Source: Streptomyces sp. SAI-127 (GTDB taxonomy: Bacteria; Actinomycetota; Actinomycetes; Streptomycetales; Streptomycetaceae). From it: DNA of 64,000 nt. This document shows positions 32,143-40,575 of the stretch, in pieces. Numbering within the stretch: position 1 is the stretch's first letter; each line of letters begins with the position of its first letter. The stretch is from NCBI RefSeq assembly GCF_029894425.1, contig NZ_JARXYJ010000001.1:6468501-6532500 (forward strand), given 5' to 3'. The notes beneath the pieces are model-generated. The model was not told the DNA's origin and did no database searches. It saw nothing but the letters and a program-made list of their open reading frames with translations. The translations under genes and the position numbers were made by a program.

Positions 32143-34080
32143 TTACGGCACTCGAACCCACTGCGCCTTCGACGGCGTCCCTTGGTCATCGTCGACGAAC
32201 AGCATGTACCACCCCGACTGCACCAGATTCTTGTTCGCCGGCACAGTCACCTTCACCTTGTCCCCGGAGACCGTGAACTTCAGCTCGATGGACCGCTGAT
32301 CCACATCGGTCACATGCGTGGACGCACTGGGCCGGATCAACCGCACCTTCTTGATCACAGAAGCCTGCGGAGACGTGAACGTCCCCGAAGCCCCCCGGGC
32401 GATCGTCTGCGGCCCCCCGGACAGTGACGGCCGGGAATCCCGGTACAGATAGGGCGGCGTATAGATCTCGATCCGCTGCTCGAAGACACCCGGCTTCGTG
32501 TTCGCCTTGTCCCCGTACAGCGAGTCCGACCCGAAGAACATCACCCGCCCGTCCGGCAACAGCAGCGACCCGGAGTGGTAGTTGCGCCCCACGAGAGGAT
32601 CGGCCACCGACTCGAACGTGTTCGTGTCGGGGTGGTACAGCCGGGCCTGGAGGATGTTGGAGTCACCGCGCCCGCGATAGTCCTCCGACCCCCCGGACAC
32701 CAGCACGCTGTCGTCGGGAAGGATCGACGCCTGCGGATAGCGGGTCCCCTTCTCCAGCGTCGGCCCGTCCACGAACTTCGGGCTGTCCGCCTTCATGTCC
32801 ACGAGCCGCGTCCTGTTGCTGGACAGCTTGGACTCGCCGACCCCGCCGCCCCCGATCACCATGTACTTCTCGTCCTGCGCCGGCGGCAGCAGCACGGTCC
32901 CGGAGGTCTCCATCGCGTTGGCGTCGCTGAGCCCCGGGATCTTCGTGAACTTGTTGGTGTCCACGTCCCAGATGCCCGGCACCCGGCCCACGTTGTCCGG
33001 CCCGTACCCCGCGTTCGACCCCGAGTAGAAGACCTTGCCGTTCTGCATGAGGAACAGCGCCGGGTACGTCGGGAACTGCCGGACCTTCGGCAGGTACGTC
33101 CACTTCTTGGTCTTCGGGTCGAAGACCTCGTTCTTGCCCGGTACCAGCTGCCCGATGTCGTCGAGCCCGGAGACACTGAGGATCTTCCCGTCGCTCAGGG
33201 TCGTGAGCGTGGGATACCAGCGGGCCTCCTTCATCGGGTCGACCTTGATGTACTTCTCGGCGACCGGGTCGAACTCGAAGGCGTCCCGGATCCCCTGGAA
33301 GTCCTTCTTGTCGAGCGCGAGCTTCTGCGCGATGCCGTAGGTGTTACGGGCATCGGTGCCGGTCAGACCCTGGATCCGGTAGTTGTCCTGCGTGCCCGTC
33401 TCGTACTTGGCGCCGCTCTTCTGCGCCTCGACATAGATACGCCCGAGGCCGGGGTCGTTGCGCAGGAACTTCCCGGTCTGCTTGTCGAAGACCTTCGTGG
33501 CCCGCTCCACGACGACCGGGTCCTTGGAGACGAAGGTCCGGCCGTTCTCCTTGCCGGTGAACTTGGTGCCCGCCGGCAGGGTGATCGGCTGGTCCGGGTT
33601 CTCGTTGTGGACGATCATCAGGCCGCCGGCCTTGGTGACGTCGCCCTTGAGCTTCTCGTACCGCTTGGTACCGCCGGCGATCAGCAGATTGCCGTTCGCG
33701 AGCTGCGTGTGCCCGGTGCAGAACAGGTCGCTGGGTGTCGGCACCTTCTTGATCGTGCCCTTGACCGGGTCCCAGATCCGAGTGTCGAACTTCTTGGCGT
33801 CGAAGTTGTCCTGGTTGTTGCCCGAGCCCGCCACCAGCAGCACCTTCCCGGTGCGCAGCAGCGCCGCGTGGATGGTGTTCTGCCGGTACTTCTCGGGGAA
33901 GTCGAGGATCTCCCACTTGCCGTTCTCGGCTTTGTACTCGGGCTTGTTGATCTGGTACTGGTGGTATTTCTCCGTCCCGAAGCGGTACAGCCACGGGCCG
34001 TTCATCCCGGCCAGCGCGAGCACCACCGCCGTACCGATCGCGAGTCGACGGGCGCGGCGGCGGCCTGCACGGTCGTTCAT
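32143..34080 (-). CDS. glxA: Radical copper oxidase GlxA (galactose-oxidase-like)
   Basis: The 645-aa protein has an N-terminal membrane helix or signal (11-31), Kelch-type blades and a C-terminal beta-sandwich from about 540. The cofactor residues are all present: C121 (DLFCTGHTQ) and Y289 (ARWYPTL), which form the Tyr-Cys cross-link in characterised GlxA, with W288 stacked beside it; Y501, H502 (RNYHSGS) and H589 (ASTHVTD) match the copper ligands by analogy with galactose oxidase. It oxidises terminal sugars of a hyphal-tip glycan and is needed for its deposition. It overlaps cslA by 4 bases (ATGA), so both are made together. Confidence 0.95.
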   Translation of the reverse strand: MNDRAGRRRARRLAIGTAVVLALAGMNGPWLYRFGTEKYHQYQINKPEYKAENGKWEILDFPEKYRQNTIHAALLRTGKVLLVAGSGNNQDNFDAKKFDTRIWDPVKGTIKKVPTPSDLFCTGHTQLANGNLLIAGGTKRYEKLKGDVTKAGGLMIVHNENPDQPITLPAGTKFTGKENGRTFVSKDPVVVERATKVFDKQTGKFLRNDPGLGRIYVEAQKSGAKYETGTQDNYRIQGLTGTDARNTYGIAQKLALDKKDFQGIRDAFEFDPVAEKYIKVDPMKEARWYPTLTTLSDGKILSVSGLDDIGQLVPGKNEVFDPKTKKWTYLPKVRQFPTYPALFLMQNGKVFYSGSNAGYGPDNVGRVPGIWDVDTNKFTKIPGLSDANAMETSGTVLLPPAQDEKYMVIGGGGVGESKLSSNRTRLVDMKADSPKFVDGPTLEKGTRYPQASILPDDSVLVSGGSEDYRGRGDSNILQARLYHPDTNTFESVADPLVGRNYHSGSLLLPDGRVMFFGSDSLYGDKANTKPGVFEQRIEIYTPPYLYRDSRPSLSGGPQTIARGASGTFTSPQASVIKKVRLIRPSASTHVTDVDQRSIELKFTVSGDKVKVTVPANKNLVQSGWYMLFVDDDQGTPSKAQWVRVP

Positions 34081-36083
34081 TCCTTACGTCCCCCAAGTCC
34101 ACCAAGGGCGATTTGCATGGTCTGGTCGTTGCCCCCGTCGCCCCCCTCCGGGTTCGAGGCGGCGGCCCAGGTCGGCTTGTGGGCCGGGGCGTGCGGGGCC
34201 GGGGCGTGCTGGGCAGGCAGCGGCTGCGGCTGGTACTGCGCCGGGATCTGAGCCGGGACCACCGGCCCCTGGGGCGCCTCGGCGGCCGCGGCGGGCTTCT
34301 TCTTCGCCTGTCGCAGCATGTGCCGCCAGGTGAAGATCGGTGTCGCGGTGATCAGCATGGCGAAGGTCGCCCAGATGATCATCGCGGGATGCGAGTGCCC
34401 CAGGGCGACACCGGCACCGATCGAGCCACCGAAGATCAGGATGAAGTACCAGTGATAGCGGAAGGTCGCGAACCACCGGTCGGGGCTGGCCGAGTCGCCC
34501 TTGGGCGTCACCACGAACTTGCTCTTGCGCCGCAGCAGCGAGTCCACCAGCGCCTTCGCGTACAGCGGGGCGGACAGCGCCGACATCACCATGCCCGCGA
34601 CCCCGCCGGAGCCCTCGGGCTCGTGCGGGGAGACGTTGTGGCGGCGGTTCCAGATGTACAGGCCGATCTGGAGCGCGGAGGCGTTGCCGTAGAGCATCAG
34701 CCACACGGTCGGGTCGATGTTCACACCCGAGGCGCCCAGGCCCAGGAACAGCGCGCAACTCAGGGCCGCGAGGATCCAGTTGAGGGCGGACATCGGGTAG
34801 AAGATGATCATCATCGTGTAGTTGAAGAGCTTGCTCGGCGGCAGCGAGTACCAGCCCTTCCAGTACTGCTTGAGGATGGTCTCGTACGTCCCCCGCGACC
34901 AGCGCATCTGCTGGGTGAAGAAGTCGGTCCAGGCGCTGGGGCCCTCACCGACCGCGAGCACGTCCGGGGTGTAGACCGAGCGCCACTTCCTGCCGGTCGC
35001 CGGGTTCTTGGCGCGGTGGATCTCGAAGCCGGTGGCCATGTCCTCGGTGATCGAGTCGTACAGCCCGCCGATCTGCTTCAGCGCCTTGATCCGTACGGCG
35101 TTGGAGGTGCCCACGAACATCGGGGCGCCGTACTTGTTGCCGGCGCGCTGGATCAGCGCGTGGAAGAGGAACTGCTGGGACTCGGCGGCCTTGGTGACGA
35201 AGTTGTCGTAGTTGCCGTAGACCTGCGGGCCGATCACGAAGCCGATGTCCGGGTCGCGGAAGAAGCCGAGCATCCGCTCCAGGTAGTTGGGCAGCGGCAC
35301 GTGGTCGGTGTCCACGGAGGCGAAGAAGTCGTACTGGTCGCCGTGCGCGTCCAGCCAGGCGTTGTAGTTGCCGTGCTTGGTCTTGGCGCGGTGCGGGCCC
35401 TTGGCCTGGTTCCACTTCTCGACGCCCTTGCGGGAGAAGTGGTGCACGCCGAGCCGGGCGCACACCTCTTTGACCGCCGGGTCGTCGCCCTCGTCCAGGA
35501 GCCAGACATGCATGAGGCCGCGGTGGCGGATCTTCACCGCGGCTTCCAGGGTCTTCGTCACCATCTCCAGCGGCTCCTTGCCGGGCACGAAGGAGGTGAG
35601 GAAGGCGACTCTGGTGCCGGTCTCGGGTACCACCGGGATCGGGTCGCGGGCGACCAGGGTGGCGTGCGCGTTGGACAGGACGTTCATGCAGCGGAAGAAC
35701 TCGATCAGGCCGATCGAGACGAGCATGACGATGTCCAGGGCAGGCAGCCAGGAGAAGGCCGGGTAGTCCCGCTCGGTCCAGTGCTCGGGCTGCAGCAGCC
35801 AGCCCAGCAGGACCAGCGAGAGCAGCGGTGCCGCGGCCAGCATCAGGGCGACCCGGATGCGGTGCGGCTCCTGCGAGATCAGCGAGCGGTACTGCACCTT
35901 GTAGGGCTGGCCCGGATCGGGCTGCGTGAGGGGACCGGCCAGTCTGCTGTAGTGCTCGTAGTCGTATTTCGGAAGCGTCTTCTTTATCCGGCGCAGAGTG
36001 CCGGTCCGATGCGAAGGCAGCCTGAGCTGAGTGGTGTCGGACGGGTCGAAGTTCTGCCGGGCGCCCGTCGGCGTCGACGTCAT
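34077..36083 (-). CDS. cslA: Cellulose-synthase-like glycosyltransferase CslA
   Basis: The 668-aa membrane protein has two N-terminal helices (about 78-98 and 112-132), a cytoplasmic GT2 domain with VWLLDEGDDP, SVDTDHVPLP (DxD), ITEDMATGFE (TED) and QQMRW (QxxRW), then four to five more helices and a long Ala/Pro/Gln tail. It polymerises a beta-glucan at the growing hyphal tip. There is no PilZ domain. It is first in the cslA-glxA operon; a 426-bp gap upstream holds its promoter. Confidence 0.95.
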   Translation of the reverse strand: MTSTPTGARQNFDPSDTTQLRLPSHRTGTLRRIKKTLPKYDYEHYSRLAGPLTQPDPGQPYKVQYRSLISQEPHRIRVALMLAAAPLLSLVLLGWLLQPEHWTERDYPAFSWLPALDIVMLVSIGLIEFFRCMNVLSNAHATLVARDPIPVVPETGTRVAFLTSFVPGKEPLEMVTKTLEAAVKIRHRGLMHVWLLDEGDDPAVKEVCARLGVHHFSRKGVEKWNQAKGPHRAKTKHGNYNAWLDAHGDQYDFFASVDTDHVPLPNYLERMLGFFRDPDIGFVIGPQVYGNYDNFVTKAAESQQFLFHALIQRAGNKYGAPMFVGTSNAVRIKALKQIGGLYDSITEDMATGFEIHRAKNPATGRKWRSVYTPDVLAVGEGPSAWTDFFTQQMRWSRGTYETILKQYWKGWYSLPPSKLFNYTMMIIFYPMSALNWILAALSCALFLGLGASGVNIDPTVWLMLYGNASALQIGLYIWNRRHNVSPHEPEGSGGVAGMVMSALSAPLYAKALVDSLLRRKSKFVVTPKGDSASPDRWFATFRYHWYFILIFGGSIGAGVALGHSHPAMIIWATFAMLITATPIFTWRHMLRQAKKKPAAAAEAPQGPVVPAQIPAQYQPQPLPAQHAPAPHAPAHKPTWAAASNPEGGDGGNDQTMQIALGGLGGRKE

Positions 36084-36509
36084 GAGTCATCCCCCCACAC
36101 GCGAACGAGCCGCGTGTCGTCGGTTCCTTACGACTGCTCTGGTCCCCCTCGACCTTCACAGGCGTATCAGTGGTGGGCCGCAGTCACCACAATCTTCACA
36201 GCATTAGACAGGTAACAGCGACCTTCCGGTTGCAGACGCCCCCCTCGGCATCCTCCGAAGCGGGGCCCCTTTCCCCGCAACTCCGGCAACCGGATCCTTG
36301 CCCCCCAACTGCCGCGTATCCGCAGCATCTTGAAAAACCAGGGTTCTACGGTGCTCATCATGATCGCAAGATGCGAAACGCGGTGTTTACCGGTCATACG
36401 CGTTCAATGTGGCGCCTGTCATGCAAGAAGGCCCCTCGCCCGAGCCAGGGACCTTCCATGTTTCAACAGTGAAGGCCCCCCAGTGTCGTGGGAGGCCTTC
36501 GGTCGTCTG
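36084..36509. other. cslA promoter region and tRNA terminator area
   Basis: This 426-bp stretch lies between cslA (leftward) and tRNA-Lys (leftward). The half near cslA (36120-36420) is AT-richer than most of the window and should hold the promoter; I cannot name exact -10 and -35 boxes. The half near the tRNA holds two hairpins, 36428-36456 (weak) and 36471-36500. No gene is convincing. Confidence 0.6.
36471..36500 (-). terminator. tRNA-Lys terminator hairpin
   Basis: GAAGGCC (36471-36477) and GGCCTTC (36494-36500), with further pairing of CCC to GGG inside, form an imperfect stem 10 bp after the 3' end of tRNA-Lys. Confidence 0.6.
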
Positions 36510-36583
36510 TGCGCCGCCAGGGACTCGAACCCCGGACCCGCTGATTAAGAGTCAGCTGCTCTAACCAACTGAGCTAGCGGCGC
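36510..36583 (-). tRNA. tRNA-Lys(CTT), copy 1
   Basis: The 74-nt gene reads GCGCCGC at the 5' end of the acceptor stem and GCGGCGC plus A at the 3' end, with a D-loop (AGCTCAGTTGGTTAGAGC), anticodon loop CTCTTAA (anticodon CTT, Lys) and T-arm GGGGTTCGAGTCCC. No CCA is encoded. Identical copies are at 42325 and 57019. Confidence 0.97.
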
Positions 36584-36750
36584 CTGCTGACCTGCACGAC
36601 TCTACCGGATGCCGGAGGGTGCTCCGGAACGCTCCCGGGGGAGCGGCGTACATCATTCGGACCGTCAGCATGCGCAGTCGGGCGACAGTTGAGAAACTGA
36701 CGATTGTGCACAGTTGCGGACATATCTACCTGGAGTGTGAGGGGCGTCGC

Positions 36751-38094
36751 ATGGAGACTCCGGTGTTCGAGGAAATCGATCCCGCGAGCGACTGCGACTG
36801 CCCCGGATGCGTCCACTGGCGTCGCGTTCTCCCACGATCGACCGGAGGTCACCCGGCGGCCACCCGGGTCGTGATCCTGGCCGCAGCCGCCGCGGTCTCC
36901 ACCGCCCTCGGCGCGGTCCACGCGGCCCCGGCCCACGCCGCCCCCCAAGCCCCCGCCCGTCCCGGCGTTCCCGGCATCCCCGGGGTTCCCGCGGGTGACG
37001 AGCCCGACACCCCGCAGGGCGGCAGGGCCCCGCTGCACGGCCCCGGCGGCAGACCGGAGGTCGCCAAGGCGCCGACCACCACCCGCGCCGACATCATCAG
37101 GCGGGCCAAGCAGTGGGTCGCCGCGAAGGTGCCGTACAACATGTCCGAGTACTGGAGCGACGGCTACCGGCAGGACTGCTCGGGCTTCGTGTCCATGGCC
37201 TGGAGCCTGCCGGGCAACGAGTGGACCGGCAGCCTCGGCCAGTACGGGATCAAGATCGCCAAGGACGACCTGCAGCCCGGCGACATCCTGCTCTTCCACA
37301 ACCCGGCCAACCCCGAGCAGGGCTCCCACGTCGTCATCTTCGGCGGCTGGACGGACTACACGCACACCTACTACGTCGCCTACGAGGAGACCCGCCCGCA
37401 CGCCCGCGAGCTGGCCACCCCGTACGCCTACTGGAGCAACTCGGACCGGTACGTCGCCTACCGGTACAAGGGCCTCGCGGGCGGCACCGCGGACGCCGGG
37501 TCGGACCCCGCCGAGCCCGACAACGCCAAGCCGGGCACACCGGCCGTGACGCCCTACCCGGGGCGTGCCTACTTCGGGCCCGGGGCCCACAACAAGTACG
37601 TCACCCAGCTCGGCCGGATGCTCGTCGCACGCGGCGCCGGGCGCTACTACACCTCCGGCCCCGGCCCCCGCTGGACGGACGCGGACCGCAGGGCCACCCA
37701 GGCGTTCCAGCAGGCGCAGGGGTGGCGGGGCAAGGACGCGGACGGGCTGCCCAGGGCGCAGACCTGGGCGCTGCTGGTGACCGGCGGCGGCAAGGACATC
37801 GAGGCGGGCGGTCGGACGGGGGCGGCGGGGCCGCCGGCGCCCTCCTCGCACGGGGTCCCCGGATACCCGGGGCGCGCGATGTTCCGCCCCGGCGCGACCA
37901 ACGAGTACGTCACCCAGCTCGGCGGACAGCTGGTGAAGAAAGGGTTCGGCAAGTACTACACGACCGGGCCGGGGCCGCGCTGGGGCGAGCCGGACCGGCG
38001 GGGCGTCGAGGCCTTCCAGCGTGCCCAGGGCTGGCGGGGCGGCGCGGCGGACGGCTACCCGGGGCCCGAGACCTGGCGGCGGCTCTTCTCGTAA
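36751..38094 (+). CDS. NlpC/P60-type peptidase with two peptidoglycan-binding repeats
   Basis: I start at ATG 36751 (GAGGGG just upstream); earlier in-frame ATGs, for example 36670, run close to the tRNA. The 447-aa product begins METPVFEEIDPASDCDCPGC, a short cytosolic Cys cluster, then a membrane segment or signal (about 35-60), an NlpC/P60-like domain (RQDCSGFVSMAW with catalytic Cys, SHVVIFGGW with His) and two similar 75-residue repeats (YPGRAYFGPGAHNKYVTQLG and YPGRAMFRPGATNEYVTQLG) that bind cell wall. It matches the protein next to cslA in S. coelicolor and probably opens the wall where the glycan emerges. Confidence 0.82.
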   Translation: METPVFEEIDPASDCDCPGCVHWRRVLPRSTGGHPAATRVVILAAAAAVSTALGAVHAAPAHAAPQAPARPGVPGIPGVPAGDEPDTPQGGRAPLHGPGGRPEVAKAPTTTRADIIRRAKQWVAAKVPYNMSEYWSDGYRQDCSGFVSMAWSLPGNEWTGSLGQYGIKIAKDDLQPGDILLFHNPANPEQGSHVVIFGGWTDYTHTYYVAYEETRPHARELATPYAYWSNSDRYVAYRYKGLAGGTADAGSDPAEPDNAKPGTPAVTPYPGRAYFGPGAHNKYVTQLGRMLVARGAGRYYTSGPGPRWTDADRRATQAFQQAQGWRGKDADGLPRAQTWALLVTGGGKDIEAGGRTGAAGPPAPSSHGVPGYPGRAMFRPGATNEYVTQLGGQLVKKGFGKYYTTGPGPRWGEPDRRGVEAFQRAQGWRGGAADGYPGPETWRRLFS

Positions 38095-38170
38095 CCACCC
38101 GGCGCGCCATCACCCGGCGCGCCATCTCGTCATCACCCGGCTCGTCATCCCTGGCTCGTCATCACCTGTT
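38095..38170. repeat. Short degenerate tandem repeat
   Basis: CACCCGGCGCGCCAT occurs twice in a row, followed by variants around CGTCATCACCCGGCTCGTCAT and CCTGGCTCGTCATCAC. It fills the gap between the peptidase gene and the SPFH-type gene and looks like slippage, not an array. Confidence 0.6.
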
Positions 38171-38203
38171 GTGACGCATCTGGCGCGGAGGCTGGAGGCA
38201 CTC

Positions 38204-39313
38204 ATGAGCACGACCACTTCACACACCCCCGAGTCCGAGGGGCCGTCACGGCCCGCCCGGCTCATCCAGAACGAGGCGACCACCGAGATCCCCGTCCATC
38301 TGCTCTTCCGTGACGAACCGGACCCGGTGTCGGTCGCGCTGAGGCCCGCGGTGGTGGCACGCCGGCAGGGCACCGGGGAGCAGCCCCGCCTGCGCAGAAC
38401 CGGCCAGGTCACCCCGCGCCCCGCCCCCGACGTCGATCCCGAGCTGGCCGAGCGCCCCGCCCGGGTGCTGCCGGGTTCGGCGGGCGTCCTCGCCGGCGCC
38501 TGCGGGCTGGCCGGGTGCGCGGTCACCTCGTGGTGGGTGGGGGTGCTGCCGCCGCTCGCCCTGAAGGCTCTCAGGGTCCCGGAGTTCGCGGGTGCGGGCC
38601 TCGGCCCGGCGCAGTGGGCGGCGTACGCCGGAGCCGGTGTTCTCGGCCTGTTCGGCTTCGGCGGACTGGCCCGCGGCCGTACGGGACGCGCCTGGGTGCT
38701 CGGGCTGTTCGGCCGCTACCGGGGGACCGTCCGGCGCACGGGCCTGATGTGGGTCAACCCGCTGCTGCTGCGCCGCCGGGTCGACGTACGGCTGCGGCAC
38801 TGGCGCGGCGAGCCGATGCCGGCCGCCGACGCGAGCGGGGTCGCGCTGCGGGTCGTCGTCCTCGTGGTGTGGCGGGTGCGGGACACCGCGCGGGCCACGC
38901 TGGGCGTCGACGACCACGAGACGTTTCTGCGCGAGTGCGTCGAGGCCGCGCTCGCCCGGGTCCCGGTGGAGGCGCCGGGCTCCGGCCGCGGCTCGGTCGA
39001 CGCGGCGGGGGAGGCGCTGACCCGGTTGGTGGCCGCGGAGACCGCGCCCGTCGGCGTCGAGGTCTTCTCGGTCCAGCCGCTGCGCGTCGAGTACGCCCCC
39101 GAGGTCGCCGCCGCGATGCACCGCCGCCGCATCGCCGCGCTGGACGCCCAGCACCGGGCCACGATGCTCACCTCGGTCGTGGACTCGGTGGAGGACACCG
39201 TGACCCGGCTGACCATGCGGGGCCTGGTGGAACTGGACGACTACGAACGCAAGGCGCTGGTGAAGGACTTGACGGTGGCGTTCTGCGCGGGGCGTGGAGA
39301 ACAGGGCGCGTGA
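38204..39313 (+). CDS. SPFH/band-7-type membrane protein
   Basis: ATG 38204 follows GGAGG. The 369-aa protein has a 90-residue polar N-terminus, two membrane helices (about 92-112 and 136-152), then a band-7-like domain (GLMWVNPLLLRRRVDVRLRHWRGEPMPAADASGVALRVVVLVVWRVRD) and a helical C-terminus (VEYAPEVAAAMHRRRIAALDAQHRATM) typical of SPFH oligomers. Such proteins form membrane scaffolds. Its place between the wall peptidase and lpmP is conserved in S. coelicolor as I remember it. Confidence 0.8.
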   Translation: MSTTTSHTPESEGPSRPARLIQNEATTEIPVHLLFRDEPDPVSVALRPAVVARRQGTGEQPRLRRTGQVTPRPAPDVDPELAERPARVLPGSAGVLAGACGLAGCAVTSWWVGVLPPLALKALRVPEFAGAGLGPAQWAAYAGAGVLGLFGFGGLARGRTGRAWVLGLFGRYRGTVRRTGLMWVNPLLLRRRVDVRLRHWRGEPMPAADASGVALRVVVLVVWRVRDTARATLGVDDHETFLRECVEAALARVPVEAPGSGRGSVDAAGEALTRLVAAETAPVGVEVFSVQPLRVEYAPEVAAAMHRRRIAALDAQHRATMLTSVVDSVEDTVTRLTMRGLVELDDYERKALVKDLTVAFCAGRGEQGA

Positions 39314-39351
39314 ATGGTATGGACATGGTCAACGCACGGTAATAATCTGGG

Positions 39352-39368
39352 ACTTGGTCTAGACCTGC
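39352..39368. promoter_or_regulatory. DasR-type site upstream of lpmP
   Basis: GGTCTAGACC (39356-39365) is a perfect 10-bp palindrome in the context ACTTGGTCTAGACCTGCA. It matches the core of the DasR responsive element and the TGGTCTAGACCT motif of Streptomyces chitinase promoters. It lies 45 bp before the lpmP start, so N-acetylglucosamine or chitin signals should control the gene. Confidence 0.75.
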
Positions 39369-39409
39369 AAGCTCACTGAACTTCCCCCACGTTCTCCAGG
39401 AGCGGCAGC

Positions 39410-40015
39410 ATGCGCAAAAAGACCAAGTGGTACGCCGCCGTGGTGGGCCTCGCCACCACCGGAGCCGTCGTGCTCTCCTCCGGCGGCGCAAGCAGCCACG
39501 GCTACACCGACCTCCCCATCAGCAGGCAGAAGCTCTGCCAGAACGGCACGGTGGCGAACTGCGGCTCGATCCAGTGGGAGCCGCAGAGCGTCGAGGGCCC
39601 GAAGGGGTTCCCGGCCTCAGGCCCTGCCGACGGGCAGATATGCAACGCCGGCCTGAGCCAGTTCGGCCAGCTCAGCGCGCCGAAGACCCCGTCGGGCAGC
39701 GCCTGGCCGGCGACCAAGGTGACGGGCGGCCAGAGCTACACCTTCCGCTGGCAGTTCACCGCCATGCATGCCACGACCGACTTCAAGTACTACGTCACCA
39801 AGGCGGGCTGGAACCAGAACCACAACCTGGCCCGCTCCGACCTCAACCTCACCCCGTTCCTGACCGTCCCCTACAACGGCCAGCGACCCCCCTCGACCCT
39901 CTCCCACAGCGGCACCCTGCCGTCCGGGCTCAGCGGACGGCATGTGATCGTCGCGGTGTGGACGATCGCCGACACGACGAACGCGTTCTACGCCTGCTCG
40001 GACGTCACGTTCTGA
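39410..40015 (+). CDS. lpmP: AA10 lytic polysaccharide monooxygenase
   Basis: The 201-aa precursor has a signal peptide ending GASS, so the mature protein starts with H30, the first histidine-brace ligand; H120 (TAMHATTDF) is the second. Single AA10 domain with no binding module. Disulfide Cys are present (LCQNGTVANC). SHGYTDLPISRQKLC is typical of chitin-active Streptomyces LPMOs. In S. lividans and S. coelicolor LpmP sits in this locus and acts with CslA/GlxA in wall remodelling; the DasR-type site supports a chitin/GlcNAc link. Confidence 0.93.
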   Translation: MRKKTKWYAAVVGLATTGAVVLSSGGASSHGYTDLPISRQKLCQNGTVANCGSIQWEPQSVEGPKGFPASGPADGQICNAGLSQFGQLSAPKTPSGSAWPATKVTGGQSYTFRWQFTAMHATTDFKYYVTKAGWNQNHNLARSDLNLTPFLTVPYNGQRPPSTLSHSGTLPSGLSGRHVIVAVWTIADTTNAFYACSDVTF

Positions 40016-40100
40016 GCATCGCTTGAGACAGTCCAGGTGTCCCCCGGGGTAGGTTCCCCACACGATCACGCGATCGGTGCCTGACCTCGGGGGATCTGCC

Positions 40101-40535
40101 ATGGACGCCTTCTTCTACGTCATTCCCGTCCAGATCATGGCCGTGGTTCTTTTGGCCGCGTATGTCATGGTGCGGCGCTGGCTGCGGATGCGCAGCGCCT
40201 GGCGGAGCGGGCTGACCGCCGAGGGGCGGTGCCTGCGGGTGTACGCGATGGCCCACGGGGGCGGCGACACACGGGTGCGCACCGCGCTGCGCCATGTGTA
40301 CGAGTTCAGGGCCCGTGACGGCCGGGTCGTCCGTTTCGAGGAGGAGGGCGGTCCGGGGACGATACTCGAGGGCGACATCGTCACCGTCCACTACGCCGAC
40401 GGCCCGGACGTCGTGGCGACGGCCCGCCCCGGCCGTGGCGGGCACGGGTGCGCCGCCTGCGCGGTGCTCGCCATGGCCTGCGTGGTCGTGCTCGTCTGCG
40501 CGGTCGTCATGGTCGCCCTCACCGCGACGTCCTAG
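40101..40535 (+). CDS. Small membrane protein (DUF3592-like)
   Basis: GGGGGA precedes the ATG at 40101. The 144-aa protein has an N-terminal helix (about 5-22), a beta-rich soluble part (TAEGRCLRVYAMAHGGGDTRVRTALRHVYEFRARDGRVVRFEEEGGPGTILEGDIVTVHYADGPD is described as a single domain at 38-105) and a C-terminal helix. This layout fits DUF3592. Function unknown. Confidence 0.7.
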   Translation: MDAFFYVIPVQIMAVVLLAAYVMVRRWLRMRSAWRSGLTAEGRCLRVYAMAHGGGDTRVRTALRHVYEFRARDGRVVRFEEEGGPGTILEGDIVTVHYADGPDVVATARPGRGGHGCAACAVLAMACVVVLVCAVVMVALTATS

Positions 40536-40575
40536 GCCTCCACATCTGACGGCCCGTCAACTACCGTACGCCGCC

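Noticed and set aside
38095..38170. CRISPR or operator array in the short tandem repeats
   Set aside because: Units are directly abutting and degenerate, with no spacers and no dyad symmetry.
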